Shown here: piece by piece, positions 1 through 8,358 of the stretch
Position numbering within the stretch: the stretch's first letter is position 1
Layout: every line of letters begins with the position of its first letter
Source: Sedimentisphaerales bacterium
GTDB lineage: Bacteria > Planctomycetota > Phycisphaerae > Sedimentisphaerales > SG8-4
DNA: 10,894 bases
Direction of reading: 5' to 3'
NCBI GenBank assembly: GCA_016932895.1
Contig: JAFGCA010000068.1
Coordinates: 1-10,894 of the forward strand
Made by a program: the position numbers and the translations under genes
Notes under the pieces: generated by a model
The model's database searches: none
What the model was told of the DNA's origin: nothing
What the model saw: only the letters and a program-made list of their open reading frames with translations

Positions 1-3000
1 AACCGTCAGCGAAAAACCGAGCCCATCGGTGATGTCGAACCAGCCGTCTTCGAAGCGGAAGTCGTGAATGACGGCACCAACGGCGTCGTGCAGTTCGATG
101 CGCTCGCCGGTGTTGTTGAGACTGCCGTCGTATTGGCCGGCGATATTGAAGCCGGCCCCGTACTTGCCCTCGAACGCCGCGATGTCCCTGGCCACGAGGC
201 AATAGTCCCCCGGCGCCAATTCGAAGCTGGGGAAAGTAAAATCGATTCCGTTGGTGAACGAGACGAGATTCAGATCGATCGTCTCGTCGCCGACATTGGT
301 CAGCTCGACGTACTCGGTGTTCGGATCGTCGGGACTGCCGGTATCGCCCGGATGGTACATAACCTCGCTGATCCGCAGACTCTCGGCCACCGGCCCCACA
401 GCGAAGATCGCCTCATTCAACGCGCTCCACGTGTCGCCGCTGAGCGCCCGGGCCTTGACACGCGCGCTTTTGCTGAGCGTGATCGCGCCGGTGTACCTGG
501 CTGCCGTGGGAGAAACGGTACCGCCCTGTGGGGTGCCGGCGCCTCCCGTAGCGAGCATCACGGAGATGAGGAAGTCGGAGCTGGTTGTGGATATATTGAG
601 TCCGTGAATGGCGAGCAGATTCTGGCCTTGTCTCAGTTTGCCGGCGACATCGACAAGGGGGATATCTTCCCAGTTCACGGCGTCGCCGTCGGAGTTCTGG
701 GCCTCGGCATACGAGTTCCAGGCCGGCTCGCCGGCGAAGTTGCGTCGGGCGATTTCGAAGCCGTTGAGATAGGCAACGAAGCCGTCGTCGTAGCGCATGC
801 GAAGCTGCACAGCGTCCAGCTCTCCGGGGTCGCCGTCGAGCGTGAAGGGGATACGGATGTAACAGGTCGTCTGCTGGCCGTACATCGGGTCCCGGAGGTC
901 GATATTGAAATACGACTGGTATCCGGCGCTTCGCTCGTAGCCGACGCCGCCGGTGCCGCTGAGCCAGGCCGTGTCGTCGAAATCGAAATTGGTCTTCCAG
1001 GTGTCACTGACCGGGCCGGCGGGAACGAGGACCCGCTTTGCGGCATCTTCCGCCACGAGGACACCGTCGTCGTCATCGCCGTCGTCTCCCGGTGGCGCCA
1101 GCGCCGGAACGCGCGGGTCGGTGCCATCGACGGTAAACCATACGGCCCCGCCGGCGCCGGTCATCGCGAGTTGGTCGGCGGTCGTGACGTGTCCGCCATG
1201 GCGGTAGCTGCCGTTGACGTTGAACACGGGTGCGTTGACGTAGGGGTAGAGTCCGGCGCTGCGGAACTGCTGCAGGACAATGTCGCTGCGCTGAGGCAGG
1301 TAGGTGTTGAGGATCCAGTCGCGCTCGTTATACCATTGCTGCTGGGTGAGCGGCGGATGATGGTGCTGGTCTCCCCAGCGGGCCGACTCGGTGATGATCG
1401 CTTGCTCGACCGTGGCCGCCATCTCGTCATAGCGGGCGATCAAGGACGCCGTCGTCAGGGGTCCCTCGTTGAAGAACAGGCGATGGATGCGGTCGGCAAA
1501 CAGCATCCGGTATTCGGCGTTGTTTTCGAGGCTCTGATGCGGCTGGCCCGCCGACGAGAAGTTGTTGTACAGGGCGTTCTTGTTCAGCGGGGAGCGGCCC
1601 CGGTTATTGCCCATGGTGTTTTCGTAGTCCCAGCAATAGAACTTAAAACCGGTGCTGCCGGGCGAGCGGTCGCGGGCGGCCCACCAGTTCTTCCAGGGCC
1701 AATCCCAGTTGCCGCCCCAGAGATTGACGATCAGGTAGTCGACGTAGTTGGGGACGTCCAGCAGGTGGGGGATGTCCGGATCGGGCGTGCCGTCGGGGCG
1801 GTTGCCCTGGAGTTGCTGGTAGGCGTCGTTGGAGCCGGCCGCGTTTCGGCACAGGCTGACCATCTGGTTCCAGGCGGTCGTGTTCCCGTTGCTGGCGGAG
1901 AGATCGTGCACGGAGTCCCAGTTGTCCTTGTCACCGCCGTAGTACGTGGCGGAGAAGGAGGCGTCGGGGCGCTCGCAGGGATTGTAGAGTCCCCAGTACA
2001 AACCGTTGACGTAGAGATGGACGAACGTTCCGTGGGAGCCGGCGTTTCCCGTGGCGACCTGGAGCCGGCGGCCGAACTCGTCTCGGGTGTACTGCTCGGT
2101 CTCGTAGGCGGCGTCCCAGGTGTACCCGTCGTTGGCGCCGGCGCGGAGCGTGATGGTGTCGAATTCCTGGGCGGCGTCGGCTCCGAACAAGGGATACCGC
2201 AGTTTCGTCGGTCCGTACACGCCTTTGAACAGCAGGCGGAACGAGTGCTTGCGACAGGCCGAAGGCGAGCGGAACCAGCCGCCCTGAATGCGGACGCCAC
2301 AATCGACCTGCATTCCCCTGGTGCCGTCCGGGTAGATCAGCTCGACCGAGCCCGGCCGCTCCCAGGACACGCCCTCGCGCGTCGGGTTGGCGTAAATCCC
2401 CGTGGCCGAGTCGAACAGGTCGCGATTCGTCATCACCAGGGACATCGACGGAATCGACAGGAGCGCGTCCTTGAGCTGGTCACGGTAGCGCGGATCGTTG
2501 GCGACGTCAGGGTCCATTCCGTAGTCGGCGGTCGTCCCGCTCCAACTCGCGGGAAAGCCGGCAGGCGCCGCCGGCTGCGACGCCACCTGCTCCGGGAAAA
2601 TGTAGGTTTGCGTGTCGGTGTTGCTGGACATCCATCCCGGCTTGACCGCGACGGCGCGGAGGCACGTGGTCTCGGCGATGCGAATGGGCCCGGTATAAGC
2701 GGTACCCACGGAAACGCGTCCGCCCGACACGTCCGGCTCGCTGCCGTCCGTGGAGTAATAGATCACGGCACCCGGTGTCGCGCAGGTGATCGTGACATCG
2801 AAGGGTTCGTCGTAAAAACCGCGGTCGCGGCTGAATTTCGTGTCCGCCACGACGCCTTCGTAAGCGCCGACGTTGGGGCCGCCGGGCGTGGCGAAGATCG
2901 TGAAACGCCAGTTGTCGGTCGCGTCCGGAAAACGGCCGTACGACGTGTCGACGAGCTGCTCGTCGAAAGCGACGCTGTCAAGCAGAGACAGGCCGTCGCG

Positions 3001-3378
3001 GTCGAACAACGCCAGCTCCTCGCCGCCGGCACTGAGCGCAAACGCCGCGTGCAGGACGCCGTCGGCGACGTCGTTGTCGGCCCAGATCACCAGGAAGCCG
3101 CCCGGGGCGATGGTCGTGGCCGTGGGATTGTCCGACGGGATGCGCCACCGGGTCGAATCGTCCGCGTCGTCGGTCAGATACATCCCGCCCACGTCGACCG
3201 GCGTGTCACCGGCGTTGTGCAGCTCGATCCAGTCCTCGAACTGGCCCTGCGGATCGGCCACAAAGCTGTCGTTGGCCGCCATGAACTCGTTGATCACCAC
3301 GTCGCCGGCGCGCGTCGGAGACGCCAGGCAAACGAGACACAAAAGGAGAGTCACGACCCTCTTCGATCTGGACATCAT
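1..3378 (-). CDS. Secreted CotH-kinase-family protein with lamin-tail domains (3' end missing)
   Basis: 1126 residues are readable without a stop from ATG 3378 to the window edge; the C-terminus lies outside. Start: ATG-ATG at 3378/3375, with GAGG 7 bases upstream. Residues 1-24 form a Sec signal peptide (SRSKR, hydrophobic core, cleavage after PTRA). Then come a lamin-tail domain (about 26-168, INEFMAAN, DWIELHN), a chitobiase C-terminal-like module (about 181-259, YYSTDGSEPD at 207-216), a CotH domain (about 290-715), a split second CHB_HEX-like module (about 735-995) and a second lamin-tail domain (from about 1001, ISEVMYHPG, EYVELTN), cut by the edge. In the CotH part, YVNGLYWGLYNPCERPD (456-472) and CWDYENTMG (582-590) match the conserved CotH motifs. 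Family knowledge: CotH of Bacillus spore coats is an atypical protein kinase; in planctomycetes such proteins are exported and of unknown substrate. Kinase activity here is unproven. It is transcribed divergently from the sigma factor gene. Confidence 0.9.
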   Translation of the reverse strand, partial: MMSRSKRVVTLLLCLVCLASPTRAGDVVINEFMAANDSFVADPQGQFEDWIELHNAGDTPVDVGGMYLTDDADDSTRWRIPSDNPTATTIAPGGFLVIWADNDVADGVLHAAFALSAGGEELALFDRDGLSLLDSVAFDEQLVDTSYGRFPDATDNWRFTIFATPGGPNVGAYEGVVADTKFSRDRGFYDEPFDVTITCATPGAVIYYSTDGSEPDVSGGRVSVGTAYTGPIRIAETTCLRAVAVKPGWMSSNTDTQTYIFPEQVASQPAAPAGFPASWSGTTADYGMDPDVANDPRYRDQLKDALLSIPSMSLVMTNRDLFDSATGIYANPTREGVSWERPGSVELIYPDGTRGMQVDCGVRIQGGWFRSPSACRKHSFRLLFKGVYGPTKLRYPLFGADAAQEFDTITLRAGANDGYTWDAAYETEQYTRDEFGRRLQVATGNAGSHGTFVHLYVNGLYWGLYNPCERPDASFSATYYGGDKDNWDSVHDLSASNGNTTAWNQMVSLCRNAAGSNDAYQQLQGNRPDGTPDPDIPHLLDVPNYVDYLIVNLWGGNWDWPWKNWWAARDRSPGSTGFKFYCWDYENTMGNNRGRSPLNKNALYNNFSSAGQPHQSLENNAEYRMLFADRIHRLFFNEGPLTTASLIARYDEMAATVEQAIITESARWGDQHHHPPLTQQQWYNERDWILNTYLPQRSDIVLQQFRSAGLYPYVNAPVFNVNGSYRHGGHVTTADQLAMTGAGGAVWFTVDGTDPRVPALAPPGDDGDDDDGVLVAEDAAKRVLVPAGPVSDTWKTNFDFDDTAWLSGTGGVGYERSAGYQSYFNIDLRDPMYGQQTTCYIRIPFTLDGDPGELDAVQLRMRYDDGFVAYLNGFEIARRNFAGEPAWNSYAEAQNSDGDAVNWEDIPLVDVAGKLRQGQNLLAIHGLNISTTSSDFLISVMLATGGAGTPQGGTVSPTAARYTGAITLSKSARVKARALSGDTWSALNEAIFAVGPVAESLRISEVMYHPGDTGSPDDPNTEYVELTNVGDETIDLNLVSFTNGIDFTFPSFELAPGDYCLVARDIAAFEGKYGAGFNIAGQYDGSLNNTGERIELHDAVGAVIHDFRFEDGWFDITDGLGFSLTV

Positions 3379-3602
3379 TCCCATTCCTCACTCCGCCGAG
3401 ACAGTGTACGAAATCATCCTACACCTGAGGCGGACCCAAATCAGAGTCCGCGTCTCCATGATTGTAGCACACACCGGCCCCGCAGGTCAATAGCGTCTCC
3501 CTCCGAGCCTCGCCGGGCGGCAGTGCCGTATTAGCACTTGAAAGCGGCAATGGTTTGCAGGAGAATGGAGCCGTCGGACACACGAAACGGTGGGGAGTCG
3601 TT
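3379..3602. promoter_or_regulatory. Divergent intergenic region between CotH gene and sigma factor gene
   Basis: This 224-base stretch must hold the promoters of both the leftward CotH gene and the rightward sigma factor gene. I see no recognisable housekeeping -35/-10 pair, which is not unexpected if an ECF promoter is used. It contains one inverted repeat (3430-3451, listed separately). The open frame from 3555 to 3602 upstream of the sigma factor is not expected to be translated, because the conserved family start is at 3603. Confidence 0.5.
3430..3451. repeat. Inverted repeat in the divergent promoter region
   Basis: The 6-base arms GCGGAC (3430-3435) and GTCCGC (3446-3451) are perfectly complementary and separated by 10 bases. 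A further GAG/CTC pairing is possible outside with a 2-base bulge. There is no T-tract, so it is not a terminator. It could be an operator or a leader hairpin for the CotH transcript (52 bases before its ATG). The pairing is seen; the function is inferred. Confidence 0.35.
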
Positions 3603-4190
3603 ATGAGTGACGTAACGCGCATCTTGAATGCTATCGAGCGGGGGGATGAGAAGGCTACAGACGAGCTTCTGCCTCTGGTGTACGAGGAGCTGCGTGTCCT
3701 GGCCGCCCAAAAGCTGTCGAAGGAAATCCCCGGCCAGACGCTGCAAGCGACCGCCCTGGTTCACGAGGCGTACCTGCGGCTGGTGGGCGACGAGCCGCGG
3801 AGCTGGGACAATCGAGGGCATTTCTTCGCCGCCGCGGCCGAAGCGATGCGGCGTATCCTGATCGACAACGCCCGCCGCAAGAAGAGCGCCAAACACGGCG
3901 GCCACCGGCACCGGCTGGGCCTGACTGGCGTCGAGCCCGCGGCCGAGCAGGCCTGTGACGACCTGCTGGCCCTGGATGAGGCCCTGGAGAAGCTGGCGGC
4001 GACGGACGCTGCGAAGGCGAAACTGGTGAAGCTGCGCTACTTCGCCGGCCTGACCCTGGAGCAGGCGGCCCAGGCCCTGGGGATTTCCCGGTCCAGCGCC
4101 TACGAGAATTGGGCGTACGCCCGCGCCTGGCTCGGCGCCGAGGTCAACAAAGGGGACAAGATACCGCCGCAGCCGAGACAATCCAGTTAG
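3603..4190 (+). CDS. ECF-type RNA polymerase sigma factor (planctomycetal X6-like family)
   Basis: A 195-residue extracytoplasmic-function sigma factor directing RNA polymerase to a specific promoter set. Start ATG 3603 is chosen over the upstream in-frame start at 3555 because [15 protein letters not shown] is the usual N-terminus of this family and GGGGAG lies just upstream (about 6 bases). Region 2 spans about 10-95 (LVHEAYLRL at 52-60, [21 protein letters not shown] at 73-93), region 4 about 120-178 with a helix-turn-helix ([21 protein letters not shown], 150-170). The full two-domain length is typical, and there is no extra C-terminal domain. The region 2.2 acidic motif (DAED in many ECFs) reads QATA at 48-51, with Thr50 in place of Glu. 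No anti-sigma gene is present; instead a Ser/Thr kinase gene follows after 118 bases on the same strand, an arrangement known in Planctomycetes. Regulation by that kinase is inferred. Confidence 0.93.
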   Translation: MSDVTRILNAIERGDEKATDELLPLVYEELRVLAAQKLSKEIPGQTLQATALVHEAYLRLVGDEPRSWDNRGHFFAAAAEAMRRILIDNARRKKSAKHGGHRHRLGLTGVEPAAEQACDDLLALDEALEKLAATDAAKAKLVKLRYFAGLTLEQAAQALGISRSSAYENWAYARAWLGAEVNKGDKIPPQPRQSS

Positions 4191-4308
4191 AGCCGAGCGC
4201 CGGTACGGCGGGCATCCGAAAGTATTTTCACATTTTCTGATTTTTCTTCGGACGATTCTTCATTCAATCTCGCATTGTCAAGTGGCATGCGTTTGGAGGA
4301 CAACAGCC
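4191..4308 (+). other. Sigma factor-kinase intergenic spacer with AT-rich tract
   Basis: 118 bases between the two genes. A short perfect hairpin (CGCCG 4198-4202, CGGCG 4206-4210, 3-base loop) follows the sigma factor stop but lacks an adjoining T-run, so it is a poor terminator. From about 4218 to 4262 the DNA is markedly AT-rich (several runs of four or five T), in contrast to its surroundings, and could hold a promoter for the kinase gene. A weak 6-base pairing (4215-4220 with 4247-4252) flanks this tract. Whether the two genes are co-transcribed cannot be decided from sequence. Confidence 0.4.
4295..4299 (+). promoter_or_regulatory. Ribosome binding site deciding the kinase start (GTG 4309)
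   Basis: GGAGG at 4295-4299 lies 9 bases before GTG 4309. The longer reading from GTG 4282 would place this motif inside the coding region and has no comparable site ahead of it. Residues from 4309 ([20 protein letters not shown]) also resemble the normal N-terminus of this kinase family. Confidence 0.7.
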
Positions 4309-7300
4309 GTGAATGTCGGGCAGAAAACGGAAGAGGTCATCTTCAAAGCGGCGATCAAGCTCAAATCGCCCGCCGAGCGAGTGGCCTACGTCAGGCAGGC
4401 CTGTGGACCGGACGAGGCGTTGCGCGCCCGTCTGGACGTCCTGCTCCAGGCCCACGACGAGGCGGGCGATTTTCTCGATGTGCCGCCTCTGTCCTCGGCT
4501 GCCACTCTGGAGACGTCCCCGCCGGTGGAAGGTCCCGGGACGGTCATTGGCCGCTACAAGCTCCTGGAGCGGATCGGCGAAGGCGGGTTCGGGGTGGTCT
4601 ACATGGCCGAGCAGACTCAGCCTATCAACCGGCGGGTGGCCCTGAAGATCATCAAATTAGGCATGGACACGAAGGAGGTGATCGCCCGTTTTGAGGCCGA
4701 GCGGCAGGCGCTGGCGATGATGGACCATCCGAATATCGCCACGGTGTTTGATGCCGGGGCCACGGATACGGGCCGGCCCTACTTCGCGATGGAGCTGGTC
4801 AAGGGCATACCGATCACCGAATACTGCGACAAGAACAATCTCGATATGCGGCAGCGTCTGGGGCTGTTTGTCGACGTCTGCAAGGCGATTCAGCACGCCC
4901 ATCAGAAGGGCATTATCCATCGTGACATCAAGCCTTCCAACGTGATGATCACGCTGCACGACGGCACGCCCGTGCCCAAGGTGATTGACTTCGGCATCGC
5001 CAAGGCGACCAACCACCGGCTTACCGAGAAGACGCTCTTCACCCGCTTCGCCCAGATGATCGGGACGCCGGAGTACATGAGCCCCGAGCAGGCGGAATTC
5101 AGCGGCCTGGACATCGACACGCGCAGCGACATTTACTCGCTGGGTGTCCTGCTGTACCAGTTGCTCACCGGAGTGACTCCCTTCGATGCGCAGAGGCTGC
5201 GCGAAGCGGGATATGCGGAGATGCAACGCATCATCCGCGAGGAGGAACCGACCAAGCCCTCCACGAGGCTGAGCACGCTGGGCGAGAGCCTGACGGACGT
5301 CGCGAAGCAGCGCAGTTGCAGCCCCGACCTCCTGCGAAAGCACCTTCGCGGCGACCTCGACTGGATCGTCATGAAATCCCTGGAGAAGGACCGCACCCGG
5401 CGCTACGACTCCACCAGCGCCCTCCTGGAAGACATCAAGAGACACCTCAACCACGACCCCGTCGCCGCCGGCCCCCCCGGCACGTGGTATCGAACGAAGA
5501 AATTCCTGCAACGACACCAAGTGCTGGTGTTGACCGCAACCGTCGTCGTTGCCACGATCATAGCAGGTCTGGCCGTAAGCACGTCGATGTACTTGCGGGC
5601 TCAACGCGCCCTGCGGAGAGAGTCTGCCGCCCGCGCCGAAACGCAACTCGTCTCCGATTTCTTCACGAATGACTTCCTGGCATCCGTGTATCCGGAAAAC
5701 ACCAAAGGCCAAAACGTAACGGTTCGTTACATCCTGGACAACGCCGTCAAGAACCTTGACCAGAAGCTCAAAGATAGTCCGCTCTCCGAAGCCAAGGTTC
5801 GCGCGACTGTTGGCTCTGCCTATCGAAAACTCGGGGACTACAACGCTGCAGAGCAACATCTGAAACGTGCTCTGGAGATCCACCGCAGGAATCTGGGGCC
5901 CGAGCATCGTTCCACGCTTAGCGCAACGGCCCATCTGGCATCGCTTTACGTAGATCATGCCCGATTTGAGGAAGCAGAGCCCATCCTCATCAAGGTCATT
6001 GACCTGCAAACTCGCGTGCTGGGTGAAGACCATCCGGACACGTTAGAATCCGTGGGAATGCTCGGCTGGCAATACACACTAACGGGCAAGTTGATCGAGG
6101 CGGACGGACTCGTCGATAGGGTTTTGACTGATGGACGCCGTGTTCTAGGTGGAGAGCACCCGGTCGTATTGAAAGCCATAAATAGTCGTGCGTATCGCCA
6201 CCGGATGAATAGAAGATATGAAGAAGCCGAGTCACTCGCGCGCGAAGGATTGAGAACGAGCCAGCGGGTACTTGGTGCGGAACACGAACAGGCGCTCTAT
6301 TTCAGGAATCTGCTCACCGAACTGCACCTGAAAACCAGCCAATACAAAGCTGGGACAATTTGGGGGGTCGAGACCTTAGAGATATGTGAAAGGGTCCTGG
6401 GGGAGGAACACCCAGCATCCTTGCAGGCTATGTGCCTGTTGGGTGACCTGTACAGACTTCAAGGCCTTGCCGAGCAGGCTATGCCCCTGCTGCTGAAAGC
6501 CACTGAGTTCAGCACTCGTCTGTTGGGAGAAAAGCACCTCTTCACACTCCTTGCTATGTTCCATCTGGCCGAGTTGTACCTGGAGCAAGGAGATTATGAT
6601 AGAGCAGACGGCCTGATCTGCCAGGGATTGAGAATTACCCGCCAATTCACCAACATAAACCGGAATCCGAACATACATTTCATGCTCATTAAGCTGGCGG
6701 AAAATCGCATGAGTGAACTCCGCTCAGTTGCCAGCAGCCATTATGATGCCGGAGCCTATGACGATGCCTTGAACGTATTAGCTCAACTGGAAGAATTCCC
6801 TGACACACTTACCGTGGGAATGAGACCTATTGACTTGAAATTCAAGGTAATGTCCCTAGCTCAAATCGGCGAGATTGAGCAAGCCCGACGCGCACTTGGT
6901 CAATTGCGTAAGGCTTATGACGAGCGGGAATATCTCTTCAGGCTCAGGGATCTCTATGAGGCAGAGCGGCTTTGTGTTTCCAAAGATCATGAGACTTTCG
7001 CCATATGGGATCTGCTTGCGAGAGAACGCTACGAAGAAGCTTCGACTCTCTTTGGAGCCCTGCTAAGAACTCCGGACTTCGAGACGCAGAAACATACTGA
7101 CATCATGCAGAGTCTCATCAGGGCCCTGACCCGACAGCACGGGACTCTGGCTCGAGCCGCCAAAGGCCGTGCGGAATACGCAAAGGCAATGTACCATTAC
7201 AATGAAGCCATAGCTGTCGATTCTTCCAACCAACCGTTGCTGAATGAACTGGCCCAATTGTTGGCAACCTGCCCTGTTGACGAGATTCGCGATGGGACTC

Positions 7301-8163
7301 AAGCTGTCTCGCTCGCACAGCAAGCGTGTGAACTGACGAATTGGGACCACGCGCCCTACGTTGACACTTTGGCCTGCGCCTATGCTGAGGCAGGTGATTC
7401 CGCTGCCGCAATTCAGTATGAGAAACAAGCAATTGACATTGTCAGCGACCGAGAATCTGCACTTAAGAAGGTCCTGCAGCAGCACCTACAATTGTTTCAA
7501 TCCGGAAGATCTTATCGTGATGTGGCGCCATCAATGGTCGCCTGGTGGCCGTTTGAGCCATCAAACACCCAAGATGTAATAGACGCGTCAGGTCATCATT
7601 TTGATGGCAGTCTAACTGGCGATGCCAGGATTATTGCCGATCCAGAGAGAGGTTATGTCCTGAGCCTTCAGGGAGACGGCTACGTTGGCTTTGACGATGA
7701 GAAGATCTTGCACATAACCGGCCCGATGACGTTGTCCTATTGGTTCATGGCTGAGGTCGAAGAGTCGTATGCAAATACGATTATCGATTACGGAAAGGCA
7801 CGTCAAATTTCGTGTTCCCTACGTGAAAACGGTAAAACCTTCATGAGATTTGAGGGATTAGAAGCCGATTGGGATGGGTTAGTGGGAGGGAGACTTCTGG
7901 ATGGAAAATGGCATCACGTGGTCGGTATCTATGATGGCACAGAGATGTTTCTTCACATTGACGGACAACTGAATTGTTCGAGGTTAGCCACTGGATTCAT
8001 GAAACCCAGTACACATCCCGTGTGCATTGGGGCGAATTCTATGACAAAAAAAGCACGATTCACAGGTTTGTTGGATGATATGCGCCTTTACAATTATGCC
8101 CTAACCGAAGCTGAGATCGAAGCAGTGTATACCGGAAAGGAGGCGGCAATGGTGGAAAGGTGA
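4309..8163 (+). CDS. Transmembrane Ser/Thr protein kinase with TPR repeats and C-terminal LamG-like domain
   Basis: 1284 residues from GTG 4309. The Hanks-type kinase domain (about 80-390) is complete: glycine loop GEGGFG (90-95), Lys113 in [12 protein letters not shown] (204-211, Asp206), DFG (227-229), [10 protein letters not shown] (252-261). One membrane helix follows (about 405-429), so the catalytic part should be cytoplasmic and the rest periplasmic or at the surface. Residues 496-789 form seven 42-residue TPR repeats of the kinesin-light-chain type (LG-EHP-TL signature); a second, less regular helical-repeat zone extends to about 1060 ([13 protein letters not shown]). Residues about 1075-1276 resemble a LamG/concanavalin-like jelly roll ([31 protein letters not shown]). 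TPR-bearing kinases beside ECF sigma genes are familiar in planctomycetes. The LamG end suggests ligand sensing, perhaps of a glycan (inference). GC falls from about 65% in the kinase part to 40-50% beyond about 5640. Confidence 0.93.
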   Translation: MNVGQKTEEVIFKAAIKLKSPAERVAYVRQACGPDEALRARLDVLLQAHDEAGDFLDVPPLSSAATLETSPPVEGPGTVIGRYKLLERIGEGGFGVVYMAEQTQPINRRVALKIIKLGMDTKEVIARFEAERQALAMMDHPNIATVFDAGATDTGRPYFAMELVKGIPITEYCDKNNLDMRQRLGLFVDVCKAIQHAHQKGIIHRDIKPSNVMITLHDGTPVPKVIDFGIAKATNHRLTEKTLFTRFAQMIGTPEYMSPEQAEFSGLDIDTRSDIYSLGVLLYQLLTGVTPFDAQRLREAGYAEMQRIIREEEPTKPSTRLSTLGESLTDVAKQRSCSPDLLRKHLRGDLDWIVMKSLEKDRTRRYDSTSALLEDIKRHLNHDPVAAGPPGTWYRTKKFLQRHQVLVLTATVVVATIIAGLAVSTSMYLRAQRALRRESAARAETQLVSDFFTNDFLASVYPENTKGQNVTVRYILDNAVKNLDQKLKDSPLSEAKVRATVGSAYRKLGDYNAAEQHLKRALEIHRRNLGPEHRSTLSATAHLASLYVDHARFEEAEPILIKVIDLQTRVLGEDHPDTLESVGMLGWQYTLTGKLIEADGLVDRVLTDGRRVLGGEHPVVLKAINSRAYRHRMNRRYEEAESLAREGLRTSQRVLGAEHEQALYFRNLLTELHLKTSQYKAGTIWGVETLEICERVLGEEHPASLQAMCLLGDLYRLQGLAEQAMPLLLKATEFSTRLLGEKHLFTLLAMFHLAELYLEQGDYDRADGLICQGLRITRQFTNINRNPNIHFMLIKLAENRMSELRSVASSHYDAGAYDDALNVLAQLEEFPDTLTVGMRPIDLKFKVMSLAQIGEIEQARRALGQLRKAYDEREYLFRLRDLYEAERLCVSKDHETFAIWDLLARERYEEASTLFGALLRTPDFETQKHTDIMQSLIRALTRQHGTLARAAKGRAEYAKAMYHYNEAIAVDSSNQPLLNELAQLLATCPVDEIRDGTQAVSLAQQACELTNWDHAPYVDTLACAYAEAGDSAAAIQYEKQAIDIVSDRESALKKVLQQHLQLFQSGRSYRDVAPSMVAWWPFEPSNTQDVIDASGHHFDGSLTGDARIIADPERGYVLSLQGDGYVGFDDEKILHITGPMTLSYWFMAEVEESYANTIIDYGKARQISCSLRENGKTFMRFEGLEADWDGLVGGRLLDGKWHHVVGIYDGTEMFLHIDGQLNCSRLATGFMKPSTHPVCIGANSMTKKARFTGLLDDMRLYNYALTEAEIEAVYTGKEAAMVER
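5794..6675 (+). repeat. Seven tandem 42-residue TPR repeats inside the kinase
   Basis: Residues 496-537, 538-579, 580-621, 622-663, 664-705, 706-747 and 748-789 of the kinase align without gaps at a period of exactly 42 residues (126 bases). Each has the A-type aromatic/Leu pattern in helix A, an AE or AD in helix B, and (in the first six) a closing R-LG-EH/KH---L turn. The seventh loses the LG-EH turn and marks the end of the regular array. The DNA copies are diverged, so this is an old protein repeat, not a recent duplication. Such arrays normally bind protein partners. Confidence 0.88.
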
Positions 8164-8358
8164 CAGTCCCTGGACCATGTTAGGGCGCCGCGTGATGGCG
8201 TAACAGTATCTGTTCAGCCCTGGTGAGGGCAAGAGAAGGAAGATTCGGCAACGAGGAGTATGTGGCTACGGCGCGGATGGTTTGTGCTCGTTACATCAGT
8301 TCGGCATGCATCTGTCGAGCAATCACATGCATAGAGTACGGCGAGAGGAAGGTGGAAA
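8164..8358 (+). other. Intergenic region between kinase and propeller genes
   Basis: 195 bases without a supported gene. A 5-base hairpin AACAG/CTGTT (8202-8206, 8210-8214) sits inside a weak outer pairing AGGGC/GCCCT (8182-8186, 8217-8221). No T-tract follows, so I do not call a terminator. An open frame from 8223 that overlaps the next gene in another reading frame has no recognisable content. Two ATGCAT palindromes near the downstream start are listed separately. Confidence 0.45.
8305..8332 (+). promoter_or_regulatory. Pair of CATGCAT repeats upstream of the propeller gene
   Basis: CATGCAT occurs at 8305-8311 and again at 8326-8332, exactly 21 bases apart (two helical turns), ending 26 bases before ATG 8359. 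Each copy contains the palindrome ATGCAT. The spacing fits a pair of protein-binding half-sites on one DNA face; chance occurrence is quite possible. Confidence 0.25.

Noticed and set aside
64..3534. A 1156-residue open frame on the plus strand covering the CotH gene
   Set aside because: It is a codon-register-aligned mirror of the minus-strand gene. Its stops would require TTA, CTA or TCA codons in the CotH gene, which are rare in such GC-rich coding DNA. The product is a Val/Gly/Arg-rich sequence with no domains, whereas the minus strand has a signal peptide and five recognisable modules.
4198..4210. Hairpin after the sigma factor as a terminator
   Set aside because: The stem has only five pairs and no adjoining T-run; the T-rich stretches come later and are interrupted.
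4282..4308. Upstream GTG 4282 as the kinase start
   Set aside because: The GGAGG at 4295-4299 serves GTG 4309, whose N-terminus fits the family; the nine extra residues have no support.
4657..6033. A 458-residue minus-strand open frame over the kinase domain
   Set aside because: It is in the same aligned mirror register, opposite a complete kinase with all catalytic motifs. It has no recognisable content.
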